Assembly (NCBI GenBank): GCA_902495325.1 | Contig: CABUWK010000033.1 | Coordinates: forward strand, 1-25,715 | Length of the DNA stretch: 25,715 nt | Reading direction: 5' to 3' | Source of the DNA: an uncultured Acidiphilium sp. | Lineage (GTDB): Bacteria; Bacillota; Clostridia; Christensenellales; Borkfalkiaceae | Shown here: positions 13,753-21,421 of the stretch, in pieces | Position numbering within the stretch: position 1 is the first letter of the stretch | Layout: each line of letters begins with the position of its first letter | The notes under the pieces: generated by a model | Told to the model about the DNA's origin: nothing | The model's database searches: none | The model's input: only the letters and a program-made list of their open reading frames with translations | Position numbers and translations under genes: made by a program

Positions 13753-14517
13753 ATGAAAAAAGGATTCGCCGCGGCGGTCGCGGCATGCGTTATGGTTTGC
13801 TCGGCTATGTTCGGCGGTTGCAAAAAGAACGAAAACACGCTTGAAAAAGACACGCTTGTCGTCGGCTACACCATTTATGCGCCGATGAATTATTTTGACG
13901 ACAACGGAAAGCTGATCGGGTTCGATACCGAGCTCGCAGAAGAAACGGGAAGTTTTCTCGGTAAAAAAATCGAGTTTAAAGAGATCAACTGGGATAATAA
14001 AATTTTCGCCCTGAATTCCGGCGAGGTCGATATGGTCTGGAACGGCATGACGATCACGGACGATCTGAAAGAAGCCATGGCGATTTCCGATCCGTATATG
14101 GAAAACAAGCAGGTCGTTGTCTGCCGGAAGAGCGAAGCGGAAAAATACAAAACGAAGGACGATCTGAAAAAAGCGAAAGAGGTGCTTGCCGAAAGCGGTT
14201 CCGCGGGCGAGGCGGTCGCAAAGGAGATCGAAGGTGTGACCCTTCTGACGATGACCGCTCAGAGAGATACTTTGCTCGAAGTGAAAACTTCGGCGGATAA
14301 GATCGCCGTGATTGACCTTGCGATGGCGCAGGTTTTAACGGGCGAAGGCACTTCTTATACCGATCTTACTTTTGTTGACGTGGGCTTCGAGGCGGAACTG
14401 TTCGGGATCGGTTTCCGCAAAAACGATACCGAACTTTGCGGAAAGGTGAACGAAGCGATCGCAAGCCTGAAGGCAAACGGTAAGTTCGACGCGCTTAAGA
14501 AAAAATACTTTGCCTGA
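13753..14517 (+). CDS. Polar amino-acid ABC transporter substrate-binding lipoprotein
   Basis: 254-residue type-3 solute-binding protein that captures an amino acid outside the cell. The signal peptide ends in the lipobox MFGGC, so Cys23 is the lipid anchor. Family features: DTLVVGYTIYAPMNYFDDNGKLIGFDTELAEETG at the mature N-terminus, the INWDNKIFALNSGEVDMVWNGMTIT stretch, ISDPYMENKQVVVC, and a C-terminal EAIASLKANGKFDALKKKYF. The permease and ATPase genes follow, so the importer is complete. The ligand is likely a polar amino acid or cystine; this cannot be refined by eye. AAAGGAG lies 8 nt upstream of ATG. Confidence 0.93.
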   Translation: MKKGFAAAVAACVMVCSAMFGGCKKNENTLEKDTLVVGYTIYAPMNYFDDNGKLIGFDTELAEETGSFLGKKIEFKEINWDNKIFALNSGEVDMVWNGMTITDDLKEAMAISDPYMENKQVVVCRKSEAEKYKTKDDLKKAKEVLAESGSAGEAVAKEIEGVTLLTMTAQRDTLLEVKTSADKIAVIDLAMAQVLTGEGTSYTDLTFVDVGFEAELFGIGFRKNDTELCGKVNEAIASLKANGKFDALKKKYFA

Positions 14518-14552
14518 AGCGGATATTACAGGAATCCGGATAAAAGGAAAAA

Positions 14553-15197
14553 ATGGACTTTTTAAACGTTACCCTGAAACTGATGGAAGGTTTCGGGAAG
14601 ACATGCGAAATATTTGCGATCACACTGGTCTCGGCGCTCCCGCTGGGACTTTTGGTCGCTCTCGGCGCGATGAGCCGTTTTAAGGTGTTGCGCGCCGTGA
14701 TCAGAACGATCATATGGATCATCCGCGGAACGCCGCTCATGCTTCAGGTGATCGTGGTGTATTACGGACCCGCTCTGATGTTCGGATGGGGGATCCTTCC
14801 CCGCATGGTTGCGGTTCTCATTGCGTTTATTATCAATTATGCCTGTTATTTTGCGGAGATCTACCGCGGCGGGATCGAAAGCGTGAACAAAGGACAATAC
14901 GAAGCCGGGCTTGTGCTCGGCATGACGAAAAAGCAGATTTTTTTCCGTATCATATTGTTGCAGGTGATCAGAAGGATCGTTCCGCCGATGAGCAACGAGA
15001 TCATCACCCTTGTGAAAGATACGTCGCTTGCCCGCGTGATCACGGTGGCGGAAATACTGAAAGTGGCGCAGGATTTTTCGGCGAAAGGGTTGATCTGGCC
15101 CCTTTTCTACACGGGGGCGTTTTATCTTGCGTTTGTCGGCATTCTTACGGTGATTTTTCATTTCATTGAAAAGAAACTTGCGTATATCAAGGTGTAA
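14553..15197 (+). CDS. Polar amino-acid ABC transporter permease (HisM/GlnP family)
   Basis: 214-residue inner-membrane subunit, about five membrane segments, which forms the translocation channel. The conserved RGTPLMLQ (about 59-66) and the EAA loop GQYEAGLVLGMTKKQIFFRIILLQVIRRIVPPMSNE are both intact, followed by LVKDTSL, all hallmarks of the HisMQ family. Normal length. Lies 35 nt after the binding-protein gene and ends one base before the ATPase start, which implies coupled translation. A single permease gene implies a homodimer. Confidence 0.93.
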   Translation: MDFLNVTLKLMEGFGKTCEIFAITLVSALPLGLLVALGAMSRFKVLRAVIRTIIWIIRGTPLMLQVIVVYYGPALMFGWGILPRMVAVLIAFIINYACYFAEIYRGGIESVNKGQYEAGLVLGMTKKQIFFRIILLQVIRRIVPPMSNEIITLVKDTSLARVITVAEILKVAQDFSAKGLIWPLFYTGAFYLAFVGILTVIFHFIEKKLAYIKV

Positions 15198-15198
15198 C

Positions 15199-15996
15199 AT
15201 GGCTTATTTCGAAGTGGAAAACATAAAAAAGTCGTTCGATAAGACGGAAGTTTTAAAAGGCGTCGGGTTCACGATGGAAAAAGGGGAAGTGCTGTCCGTG
15301 ATCGGATCATCCGGAAGCGGGAAAACAACCCTTCTGCGCTGTATCGATTTTCTGGAGCGCGCGGACGAAGGGAAGATCACGCTGGATGGAGAAGTTCTGT
15401 TCGACGCCGGAAACGAAAGAGGGAAGGACATGCGCGACAAACGATTGAACCTCGGGCTCGTGTTTCAGAATTTCAATCTTTTCCCGCAATATACCGTAAA
15501 AGAAAACGTGATGCTTGCGCCCGGACTGAGGGCGAAAGAGAAAGCGAAAAAGGAAAAGACGGGGAAGCTCGCTTATCGCGACGAGCTGAGGAAAATCGAA
15601 TCGGACGCCGAAGCGATCCTTTCCCGTGTGGGGCTGTTCCAGAAAAAGGACAGGTATCCTTCCGAACTTTCCGGCGGACAGCAACAGCGCGTGGCGATCG
15701 CAAGGGCGTTGGCATTATCGCCGAAGATCCTCTGCTTCGACGAGCCGACTTCCGCTCTCGATCCGGAGCTTACGGGCGAAGTTCTCAAAGTGATCGGGGA
15801 ACTTCGCGGGAGCGAAATGACGATGATCATCGTATCGCATGAAATGGAATTTTGCAGAAGGGTTTCCGATCACGTTCTGTTTCTGCACGACGGTGCGGTG
15901 GAGGAATACGGCACGCCGCAGGAGATTTTCGACGAGCCGAAAAAGGAAGCGACGAAGCTTTTCCTGAAAAATTATAAAGAGTCGTCGCTCGGGTGA
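15199..15996 (+). CDS. Polar amino-acid ABC transporter ATP-binding protein (GlnQ/HisP family)
   Basis: 265-residue ATPase of the importer. Start chosen at ATG 15199 (MAYFEVENIKKSF), one base after the permease stop; an earlier in-frame ATG at 15166 lies inside the permease and adds no conserved residues. Walker A GSSGSGKT (36-43), Q-loop Gln90, signature LSGGQQQR (157-164), Walker B ILCFDE (177-182) and His214 (IVSHEM) are all present. Residues about 110-135 form a charged, lysine-rich insertion, longer than in typical GlnQ. Its stop overlaps the region read by the YerC-like gene. Confidence 0.93.
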   Translation: MAYFEVENIKKSFDKTEVLKGVGFTMEKGEVLSVIGSSGSGKTTLLRCIDFLERADEGKITLDGEVLFDAGNERGKDMRDKRLNLGLVFQNFNLFPQYTVKENVMLAPGLRAKEKAKKEKTGKLAYRDELRKIESDAEAILSRVGLFQKKDRYPSELSGGQQQRVAIARALALSPKILCFDEPTSALDPELTGEVLKVIGELRGSEMTMIIVSHEMEFCRRVSDHVLFLHDGAVEEYGTPQEIFDEPKKEATKLFLKNYKESSLG

Positions 15997-16001
15997 GGAA
16001 T

Positions 16002-16316
16002 ATGGAAGATAAACTGAAAAACACGCTGAACGACGAATTGTTCGGAACGATTCTCGGGCTTTCGTCTTTAGAAGAATGTTATGCTTTTTTCGAAGATCTC
16101 TGTACGGTGAAGGAGATCGAGGCGATGGCGCAAAGGCTGCGCGCTGCAAAACTGCTCGGCGAAGGGAAAACGTACGAGCAGATCATCGGCGAAACGGATA
16201 TTTCGTCCGCAACGCTGTCGCGCGTATCGAAATGTCTGCAATACGGCGAAGGGTATCGCGCCGTGCTCGCGAAAGGGAGCGGAACGGAAAATTTCCCGAA
16301 AACGAAAAAAAAGTGA
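16002..16316 (+). CDS. YerC/YecD-family TrpR-like DNA-binding protein
   Basis: 104-residue protein of the YerC/YecD family, which has the Trp-repressor fold. The helix-turn-helix is visible in KTYEQIIGETDISSATLSRVSKCLQYGEGYR, preceded by the family segment CTVKEIEAMAQRLRAAKLLGEG. Start placed at ATG 16002; an in-frame GTG at 15993 overlaps the ATPase stop and is also possible. The nearest purine-rich site (GAGGA) is unusually close to the ATG. As last gene of the amino-acid importer unit it may sense an amino acid and repress the unit, perhaps at the palindrome at 13621-13640. That link is inference. Confidence 0.85.
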   Translation: MEDKLKNTLNDELFGTILGLSSLEECYAFFEDLCTVKEIEAMAQRLRAAKLLGEGKTYEQIIGETDISSATLSRVSKCLQYGEGYRAVLAKGSGTENFPKTKKK

Positions 16317-16336
16317 GCGAAAACGCTTACTTTTTT
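16306..16336 (+). terminator. Terminator of the amino-acid ABC/YerC unit
   Basis: GTGAGCG (16313-16319), loop AAAA, CGCTTAC (16324-16330), then T6, with an A run before it. The YerC stop codon lies inside the left arm. Confidence 0.85.
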
Positions 16337-16355
16337 CGAAAAATTTTGCTATAAT
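16327..16355 (+). promoter_or_regulatory. Likely promoter of the second MATE gene
   Basis: TATAAT at 16350-16355 is perfect. The -35 at 17 bp is weak (TTACTT, 16327-16332) and overlaps the preceding terminator, so activation or weak expression is likely. Confidence 0.45.
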
Positions 16356-16486
16356 ATCCGCATAACAACCGTCGCGTTCGGGCGGAAAAGACTGAGATAA
16401 AAATCGAGTGGCTTTCAGGCGTAAATCCGGATTTTGCGTCTGAAGGCTTTTTATTGTCCCGACCGCACGGAAGATCCGGAGGTAAT

Positions 16487-17848
16487 ATGGAACAAAAAAC
16501 AAACAAAATGGGCGTTATGCCCGTAGGAAAGCTGACCCTTACGATGGGTTTGCCGCTGATTCTTTCCATGATCCTGCAGGCGCTTTATAACATTGTGGAC
16601 AGCTATTTCGTATGCCGCATCCCGGGGCAGGGAGACGTTGCGATGAATGCGCTCACCCTTGCTTTTCCCGTGCAGATGCTGATGATCGCCGTCGGCGTGG
16701 GAACGGGCGTCGGGGTGAACGCGCTGCTTTCCCGCAGTCTCGGCGAAGGGGACAGAAAGAAAGCTTCGCTGATCGCCGGAAACGCGCTCTTTCTCGGCGC
16801 GTGCGTTTACGTCATGTTTCTTCTGTTCGGGTTATTCGGCGTCGGGATCTATTTCCGCTCGCAGACGAGCGACGAAGAAGTGATCGCCGTGGGAACGAAA
16901 TATCTAAGAATCTGTTCCGTTCTTTCGCTCGGCTCTGTTCTCTACATGATCTACGAAAAGCTCCTTCAGGGGACGGGAAAAACGATTGCCGCTACAATCG
17001 CTCTTGTGGCGGGGGCGGCTACGAATATTGTGCTCGACCCGATCATGATCTTCGGATATCTCGGTTGCCCCGCGCTCGGCGTAGACGGCGCAGCCTGGGC
17101 AACGGTGATCGGACAGTGGGTCTCGCTGATCGTCGGAATGGCGTTTCACTATTTCTCGAATAAAGAAATCGACGGTTCGCCCCGCTATCTTCTGCCGAAA
17201 AAGAAAATTATTGCCGAAATTTATCGCGTCGGGGTTCCGGCGATCGTCATGCAGGCGTTGATGTCTTTCATGACGTACGGCGTGAACCTCGTGCTGTATC
17301 TCCGTTCGGCAGACGCCGTTACCGCGTACGGTATCTATTATAAAATACAGCAGTTTGCTCTGTTTGCGGCGTTCGGGCTGAACAATGCGCAGATCCCGAT
17401 CGTCGGATATAACTACGGCATGCGTGATCCCGTCCGCCTGAAACAGGCGATGCTCTACGGGTTCATCGATACGATCGTCGTGATGGCGATCTGCATGATC
17501 GGATTCGAGATTTTCGCTTCGCCCCTTGCGGGAATTTTCCGGACGAACGAGGAAACGGGAAAGCTCTGCGTGCAGGCGCTCCGCGTGATTTCTCTCGGGT
17601 ATCTCTTCATCGGTGCGAACGTCTCGTTTCAGGGGATCTTTCAGGCGCTCGGGAAAGGGATGTTGTCTCTGATCCTTTCCTTTCTGCGATTGATCGGGTT
17701 CGATCTTCCTCTCTTATTCCTCTTTGTGAAAACGGGCGCAGGCGCTCTTTTGTGGTCGGCGTTTCCGATTGCGGAAGGCTTGTCGTTCCTGATCGGATGT
17801 TTTATGATGAAGAGGGTGTACAGCCAAGTGAGATTTGAACTTCGTTAA
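16487..17848 (+). CDS. MATE family efflux transporter (second copy in the window)
   Basis: 453-residue multidrug/toxin exporter with about 12 membrane segments. Start at ATG 16487 with GGAGG 5-6 nt upstream; a TTG further up is not supported. Family features include MPVGKLTLTMGLPLILSMILQALYNIVDSYFV, GVGTGVGVNALLSRSLGEG and the second-half repeat IYRVGVPAIVMQALMSFMTYGVN. It differs clearly from the MATE protein at 3835-5232, so this is not a recent duplication. The last nine codons (encoding YSQVRFELR plus stop) lie within the outer arm of the repeat element at 17822-18101, which has therefore supplied the C-terminus and stop codon. Confidence 0.93.
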   Translation: MEQKTNKMGVMPVGKLTLTMGLPLILSMILQALYNIVDSYFVCRIPGQGDVAMNALTLAFPVQMLMIAVGVGTGVGVNALLSRSLGEGDRKKASLIAGNALFLGACVYVMFLLFGLFGVGIYFRSQTSDEEVIAVGTKYLRICSVLSLGSVLYMIYEKLLQGTGKTIAATIALVAGAATNIVLDPIMIFGYLGCPALGVDGAAWATVIGQWVSLIVGMAFHYFSNKEIDGSPRYLLPKKKIIAEIYRVGVPAIVMQALMSFMTYGVNLVLYLRSADAVTAYGIYYKIQQFALFAAFGLNNAQIPIVGYNYGMRDPVRLKQAMLYGFIDTIVVMAICMIGFEIFASPLAGIFRTNEETGKLCVQALRVISLGYLFIGANVSFQGIFQALGKGMLSLILSFLRLIGFDLPLLFLFVKTGAGALLWSAFPIAEGLSFLIGCFMMKRVYSQVRFELR

Positions 17849-18101
17849 GTTTTAACGGCGCAAAATTCGTAAAATCTTTGTTAAACTCGCTTGTAATACG
17901 GGGCAAGTATGACTTCGCTCGTTTGCCTCGATTTTCCTGAATTTATCGCCGTTAAAATGCTACGCACCTTAAAGCCGTTTTTTTAGGCAGTTGTGGTAAA
18001 GATTTGCGCAGGCGTACTTTCCCGTACTTCAAGCAAAGATTTGCCGCAACGGGCAAAAAAGACGGCTTTAAGGCTTGACGAAGTTCGAATTTCGCTTGGC
18101 T
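17822..18101. mobile_element. 280-bp MITE-like element made of nested palindromes
   Basis: The outer terminal inverted repeats are 28 bp (17822-17849 and 18074-18101; 24 of 28 match, starting AGCCAAG). Inside are two separate foldback modules: A at 17850-17957, bounded by TTTTAACGGCG/CGCCGTTAAAA, and B at 17967-18073, bounded by CCTTAAAGCCGT/ACGGCTTTAAGG. The modules abut the outer arms exactly, with a 9-nt link between them. Folded, it makes a three-way junction with two long arms. It has no coding capacity. A partial, inverted copy lies at 81-212. The remaining part of 17849-18231 has only a terminator. Confidence 0.85.
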
Positions 18102-18179
18102 AAGTCTATTATTTCACAACTTTCTTCTTCGGAAAACCGATAGGAAGGCACGTTTCGCCGTTATTTCTGTCCGGCACGG

Positions 18180-18214
18180 AAAACGCCGCTTCGTCAGGGA
18201 AGCGGCGTTTTTTT
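18180..18214. terminator. Bidirectional terminator between MATE and XRE genes
   Basis: AAAACGCCGCTT (18180-18191) pairs perfectly with AAGCGGCGTTTT (18200-18211); more Ts follow. It serves converging transcripts. Confidence 0.93.
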
Positions 18215-18231
18215 GTTTTATCGTTGAAGGA

Positions 18232-18843
18232 TCAATGCTTTTTTAAACGGATGATTTTGAAAGAAAGCATCGTGATAAATTCGGCAGGGATCCCGATCAG
18301 GAATACGAGGGGGGAGCATTTCGCGAAACGGGTGAGAATGAGAAAAATCACAAGGATCGTAAGCCAGAGGAAAAGGGACATAAATACGAACATATGCGAA
18401 CGCCTTCCCCAGATCGCGCTGAAAATAAAGCATACGAGCGCGGTGACGGGCAAAGGATAAACGAAACAGAAAACCGCATTGTAAGGGGTAGGGCAGATCG
18501 ATTGCAGAACAACGAAGGCGATCAGCGACATCACGACGATCGCCGCTACCGTGATAAAGGAAATAAACAGGTGGTTGCGCGAGTTTATCTTTTTTGCGTA
18601 AGCGGACTGTTCGGCTGCGATTTTTTTGTCGTCGTGCTCGGTTAAAAGATAGTCGACCGTAACGCCGAAATGATTCGCGATCTTTAAAATGGTCGCAACG
18701 TCCGGGATCGAATCGCCGCGTTCCCATTTCGAAACGGCTTTGTCCGAATAAACGATCGCTTCGGCGAGTTCCGCCTGAGATATCTTCGCGGTTTTTCTGA
18801 GAGCGATCAGGTTCTGTGCAAATATGACCTTCAGATCTTCCAT
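18232..18843 (-). CDS. Membrane-anchored XRE-family transcriptional regulator
   Basis: 203-residue protein with an N-terminal HTH_3 domain (residues about 6-62: NLIALRKTAKISQAELAEAIVYSDKAVSKWERGDSIPDVATILKIANHFGV pattern) joined to a C-terminal region of about four membrane segments. Start set at ATG 18843 because ACGGAGGAACAG gives ideal ribosome-binding spacing; a further in-frame ATG at 18864 has none. Such fusions are common in Clostridia and are thought to regulate envelope-related genes, but no ligand is known for this one. Repeated GGTAGAG motifs upstream (18966-19023) are its likely operator. It converges with the MATE gene. Confidence 0.9.
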   Translation of the reverse strand: MEDLKVIFAQNLIALRKTAKISQAELAEAIVYSDKAVSKWERGDSIPDVATILKIANHFGVTVDYLLTEHDDKKIAAEQSAYAKKINSRNHLFISFITVAAIVVMSLIAFVVLQSICPTPYNAVFCFVYPLPVTALVCFIFSAIWGRRSHMFVFMSLFLWLTILVIFLILTRFAKCSPLVFLIGIPAEFITMLSFKIIRLKKH

Positions 18844-18965
18844 CTGTTCCTCCGTTTCCGACATGTCGATGCGGAAAAGGCAATGCTTCCGCGCTTTCCG
18901 CCTAATAAGAATATTTTATCATATCGACGGTCGAAAATCAATCAAAAACGCGCCGAAAAAGCAAA

Positions 18966-19023
18966 TTCTACCGACGGTAGAGTGAAAAATAGCAACTCTA
19001 CTTTGCGGAAACTGTCGGTAGAG
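18966..19023. promoter_or_regulatory. Probable XRE operator cluster (TCTACCGAC/GTCGGTAGA)
   Basis: CTACCG-A-CGGTAG (18968-18980) is a perfect odd palindrome; GGTAGAG at 18976-18982, a half site CTCTAC at 18996-19001 and GTCGGTAGAG at 19014-19023 repeat the motif in both orientations. The cluster sits between the divergent XRE gene and the SGNH-hydrolase gene, upstream of the promoter at 19065-19093. Confidence 0.7.
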
Positions 19024-19064
19024 TCCGAATTTTAAAGAGTATAGTCGGGAAAATGAGAAGTAGG

Positions 19065-19093
19065 TTGTGTTTTATCGGACAAAAGGCTATACT
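19065..19093 (+). promoter_or_regulatory. Promoter of the SGNH-hydrolase gene
   Basis: TTGTGT (19065-19070), 17-bp spacer, TATACT (19088-19093). Confidence 0.65.
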
Positions 19094-19131
19094 GAAGGAA
19101 GAAAGCGGCAGACGGGCATAAGGAGGCGGCG

Positions 19132-19854
19132 ATGGACAAAAAGACGGACAAAAAAGAGAAGAAGATAACCGTGTTCGGCGATTCGATCGGAAAGGGCTTT
19201 TTTACGGAAAAAGGCAAATTAACGAGAACGAAGGAGAACGCCGTAACGTTATTCTCCGAATACTACGGCGTTTCCGTCGAGAACAGATCCGCTTACGGGC
19301 AGTCTCTTTCCCGCGTGTGGGAAAGGGATCTTGCCGGGAAATATCTTGCGGAACTCGACAGGGAAAAAGATAACGTTGCGGTGATCGAGCTCGGCGGAAA
19401 CGATGCCGATTTCGACTGGGCGGAAGTGTGCGCCCGTCCGGAAGAAGATCACCGACCGAAAACGGAGATCGGCAGGTTTGCCGGGCGATTCGGAGAGATC
19501 GTCGACCGGTTTATCGCAGCCGGCGTGCGGCTTTACGTTTGCACGATCGTTCCCGTCAGTTCGAAGAAATATTTCGCGAACGTAGTGCGTCGCTTCGGAC
19601 ATGAGGACGCCGTGATGAAGTTTTTCCGCGGCGATTACAACACGATCTCCCGCCATCAGGAAATGTTCAACAACGAGATCCTTATGACCGCCTGCGGAAG
19701 ACGGGTTCCCGTGATAGATTTAAGAAGACGTTTTCTCGATACCAATCGTTTCGAGGAGATGATCTGCGAGGACGGGATCCACCCGAACGAACTCGGACAA
19801 CGGGAAATTTTCGAAGCCGTGAAACAATCGGTCGGGCGGAGGCTTTCATTTTAA
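19132..19854 (+). CDS. SGNH/GDSL-family hydrolase
   Basis: 240-residue cytoplasmic esterase/acyl-hydrolase of the SGNH superfamily. The four conserved blocks are seen: Ser18 in VFGDSIGKG, the block-II Gly in RSAYGQSL, Asn90 in LGGND (oxyanion hole), and the Asp214/His217 pair in EDGIHPNELG. The enzyme is therefore likely active on an ester or acyl group; the substrate is unknown. Starts at ATG with AGGAGG 5 nt upstream; the first 11 residues are mostly Lys/Asp/Glu and no signal peptide is present. It is divergent from the XRE regulator, with the operator cluster between them, so it may be the regulator's target. Confidence 0.9.
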   Translation: MDKKTDKKEKKITVFGDSIGKGFFTEKGKLTRTKENAVTLFSEYYGVSVENRSAYGQSLSRVWERDLAGKYLAELDREKDNVAVIELGGNDADFDWAEVCARPEEDHRPKTEIGRFAGRFGEIVDRFIAAGVRLYVCTIVPVSSKKYFANVVRRFGHEDAVMKFFRGDYNTISRHQEMFNNEILMTACGRRVPVIDLRRRFLDTNRFEEMICEDGIHPNELGQREIFEAVKQSVGRRLSF

Positions 19855-19935
19855 CCGCGGGATCATTCGTCCGCCGGGAGCATAAGCCGGGGGATAAGAA
19901 CTTGTCGCGAAACGTCTGTTAATATGTACAAATAA

Positions 19936-19984
19936 GGGAATGCTAAGCCTAACGTTTGACATTCCCGTTTTTTTGGTTTATAAT
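19936..19984 (+). promoter_or_regulatory. Terminator fused to a consensus promoter giving a leaderless gtrA-type mRNA
   Basis: GGGAATG (19936-19942) pairs with CATTCCC (19960-19966), then T7: a terminator for the SGNH gene. The right arm overlaps the -35 TTGACA (19956-19961), the T run lies in the 17-bp spacer, and TATAAT follows at 19979-19984. The expected start is at 19991-19992; the ATG is at 19992. Confidence 0.8.
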
Positions 19985-19991
19985 TTAACGC

Positions 19992-20477
19992 ATGAAAGAA
20001 TTTATCTCGAAACTATGGAAAGACAAACGGGTGAGGTATCTTTTCGTCGGCTGTCTGAATACGGTCGTCGGCGTTGGGATCACTTATCTCGTTTATGTTC
20101 TGTGCGGTTATTCTCTTTTCGAACCCGATTCTATTCCGAGTTCGGTCAAGTTTGCCGCAACCCTTTCCGGACAGGTGATCGGCGGCATTCACAGCTATCT
20201 GTGGAATAAGTTTTTTACCTTCCGCTCGCGGAAAAAATCGGTCGGGGAGATCGTTCGGTTTGCGATTGTCTGCGCGGTGCAGTATGCCGCGAATTACCTG
20301 CTTACGCTGCTGTTCAGCACTTTCATTCCGTACGCATGGCTTTATACGGTGATCGTTACGGCAATCTGCATGGTGATCAGTTATCTCGGGCACAATTTCT
20401 TCAGTTTCGGCGGGAAGAAAAAGGGAACCGGAGAGGGCGGAAAGGAAGAGAATAACGCGGAGGCGCAGGAAAAATGA
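19992..20477 (+). CDS. GtrA-like family membrane protein
   Basis: 161-residue protein with four predicted membrane segments, of the GtrA family, whose members help move lipid-linked sugars for cell-envelope glycosylation. Features: RYLFVGCLNTVVGVGITYLVY at the start, NKFFTFRSRKKS after the second segment, AANYLLTLLFS, and SYLGHNFFSF near the end. The last 25 residues are polar and rich in Gly/Glu/Lys. There is no Shine-Dalgarno sequence, because the -10 box ends 7 nt before the ATG. It overlaps prmA by 4 nt (ATGA). No glycosyltransferase gene is nearby. Confidence 0.9.
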   Translation: MKEFISKLWKDKRVRYLFVGCLNTVVGVGITYLVYVLCGYSLFEPDSIPSSVKFAATLSGQVIGGIHSYLWNKFFTFRSRKKSVGEIVRFAIVCAVQYAANYLLTLLFSTFIPYAWLYTVIVTAICMVISYLGHNFFSFGGKKKGTGEGGKEENNAEAQEK

Positions 20478-21421
20478 AATTTACGGAATTGACCGTTTCC
20501 ACCACAACGGAAGCACAGGAGCTCGTGGCGGATATCATGTGGCGTTATACCAATTACGGCGTGGCGATCAGCGACGTGAAAGACGTTGTGGAACTCGTGA
20601 ACGACCGCAAGTCGACCTGGGATTATCTCGAAGACGACGTGTGGCAGGAGCTCAACCGCAAAACCACGCTTGTAAAAGCTTATATTGCGCTCGATATTTC
20701 GGACGAGACGTGCAAAAAGATCGGCTCCGACCTGGATGAGCTGAAAAAGAACAGCGAAGGATTTATCGACGTGGGCAGCCTGGAGGCGGTGAAGCGCATC
20801 GTCGACGGAGACGACTGGATCGAGATCTGGCGGAAGCATTATCGTCCGATCGAACTCGGTAACGTGGTCGTTTGCCCCGCGTGGATCGAACATAAAGAAA
20901 AGCCGGGACAGGTGAAGGTGCTGATCGACAGTAACATGGCTTTCGGTACGGGCGAACACGAAACGACTTCCATGGTGATCGAACTTATGCAGAAATACAT
21001 TCCCTCATCGGAAACGGTGATTGACGTGGGCACCGGCAGCGGTATCCTCGGGATCGCGGCGGCAAAGCTCGGCGCAAAACACGTGGTGATGACGGATATC
21101 GATTACGTGGCGGTAAAGTCGGCGAAACACAATTGCGAAATGAACGGCGTCGCCGACCGGTGCGAAGTCGATCTTAACAACCTTCTCGACGAAAAGAAGG
21201 TGAAAGGGCAGCTTCTTCTCGCAAATATCACGGCGGACGTTCTCCTGATCCTCGCGAGATCCGTGGAACCGCATGTGGAGAAGGGCGGCGTTATGGTCAT
21301 GAGCGGAATCATCCGCTCGCGCGAAGCGGAAGTGATCGCAAAGTATCGTTCGCTCGGATTTGTTCCGGAAGAACGGAAAGAAAAGGGCGAGTGGGTCGCG
21401 CTCGTGATGAGAAAAGCATGA
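20474..21421 (+). CDS. prmA: Ribosomal protein L11 methyltransferase
   Basis: SAM-dependent enzyme that methylates lysines and the N-terminus of ribosomal protein L11. At 315 residues it is normal length. Markers: DDWIEIWRKHYRPI (113-126), the substrate loop NMAFGTGEHETT (154-165), SAM motif DVGTGSG (184-190), acidic Asp208/Asp210 in MTDID, and post-motif ANIT with Asn251. It begins by ATGA overlap with the GtrA-like gene and ends by ATGA overlap with mtaB. In many Bacillota prmA follows dnaJ and precedes rsmE; neither is present here. Confidence 0.96.
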   Translation: MKFTELTVSTTTEAQELVADIMWRYTNYGVAISDVKDVVELVNDRKSTWDYLEDDVWQELNRKTTLVKAYIALDISDETCKKIGSDLDELKKNSEGFIDVGSLEAVKRIVDGDDWIEIWRKHYRPIELGNVVVCPAWIEHKEKPGQVKVLIDSNMAFGTGEHETTSMVIELMQKYIPSSETVIDVGTGSGILGIAAAKLGAKHVVMTDIDYVAVKSAKHNCEMNGVADRCEVDLNNLLDEKKVKGQLLLANITADVLLILARSVEPHVEKGGVMVMSGIIRSREAEVIAKYRSLGFVPEERKEKGEWVALVMRKA

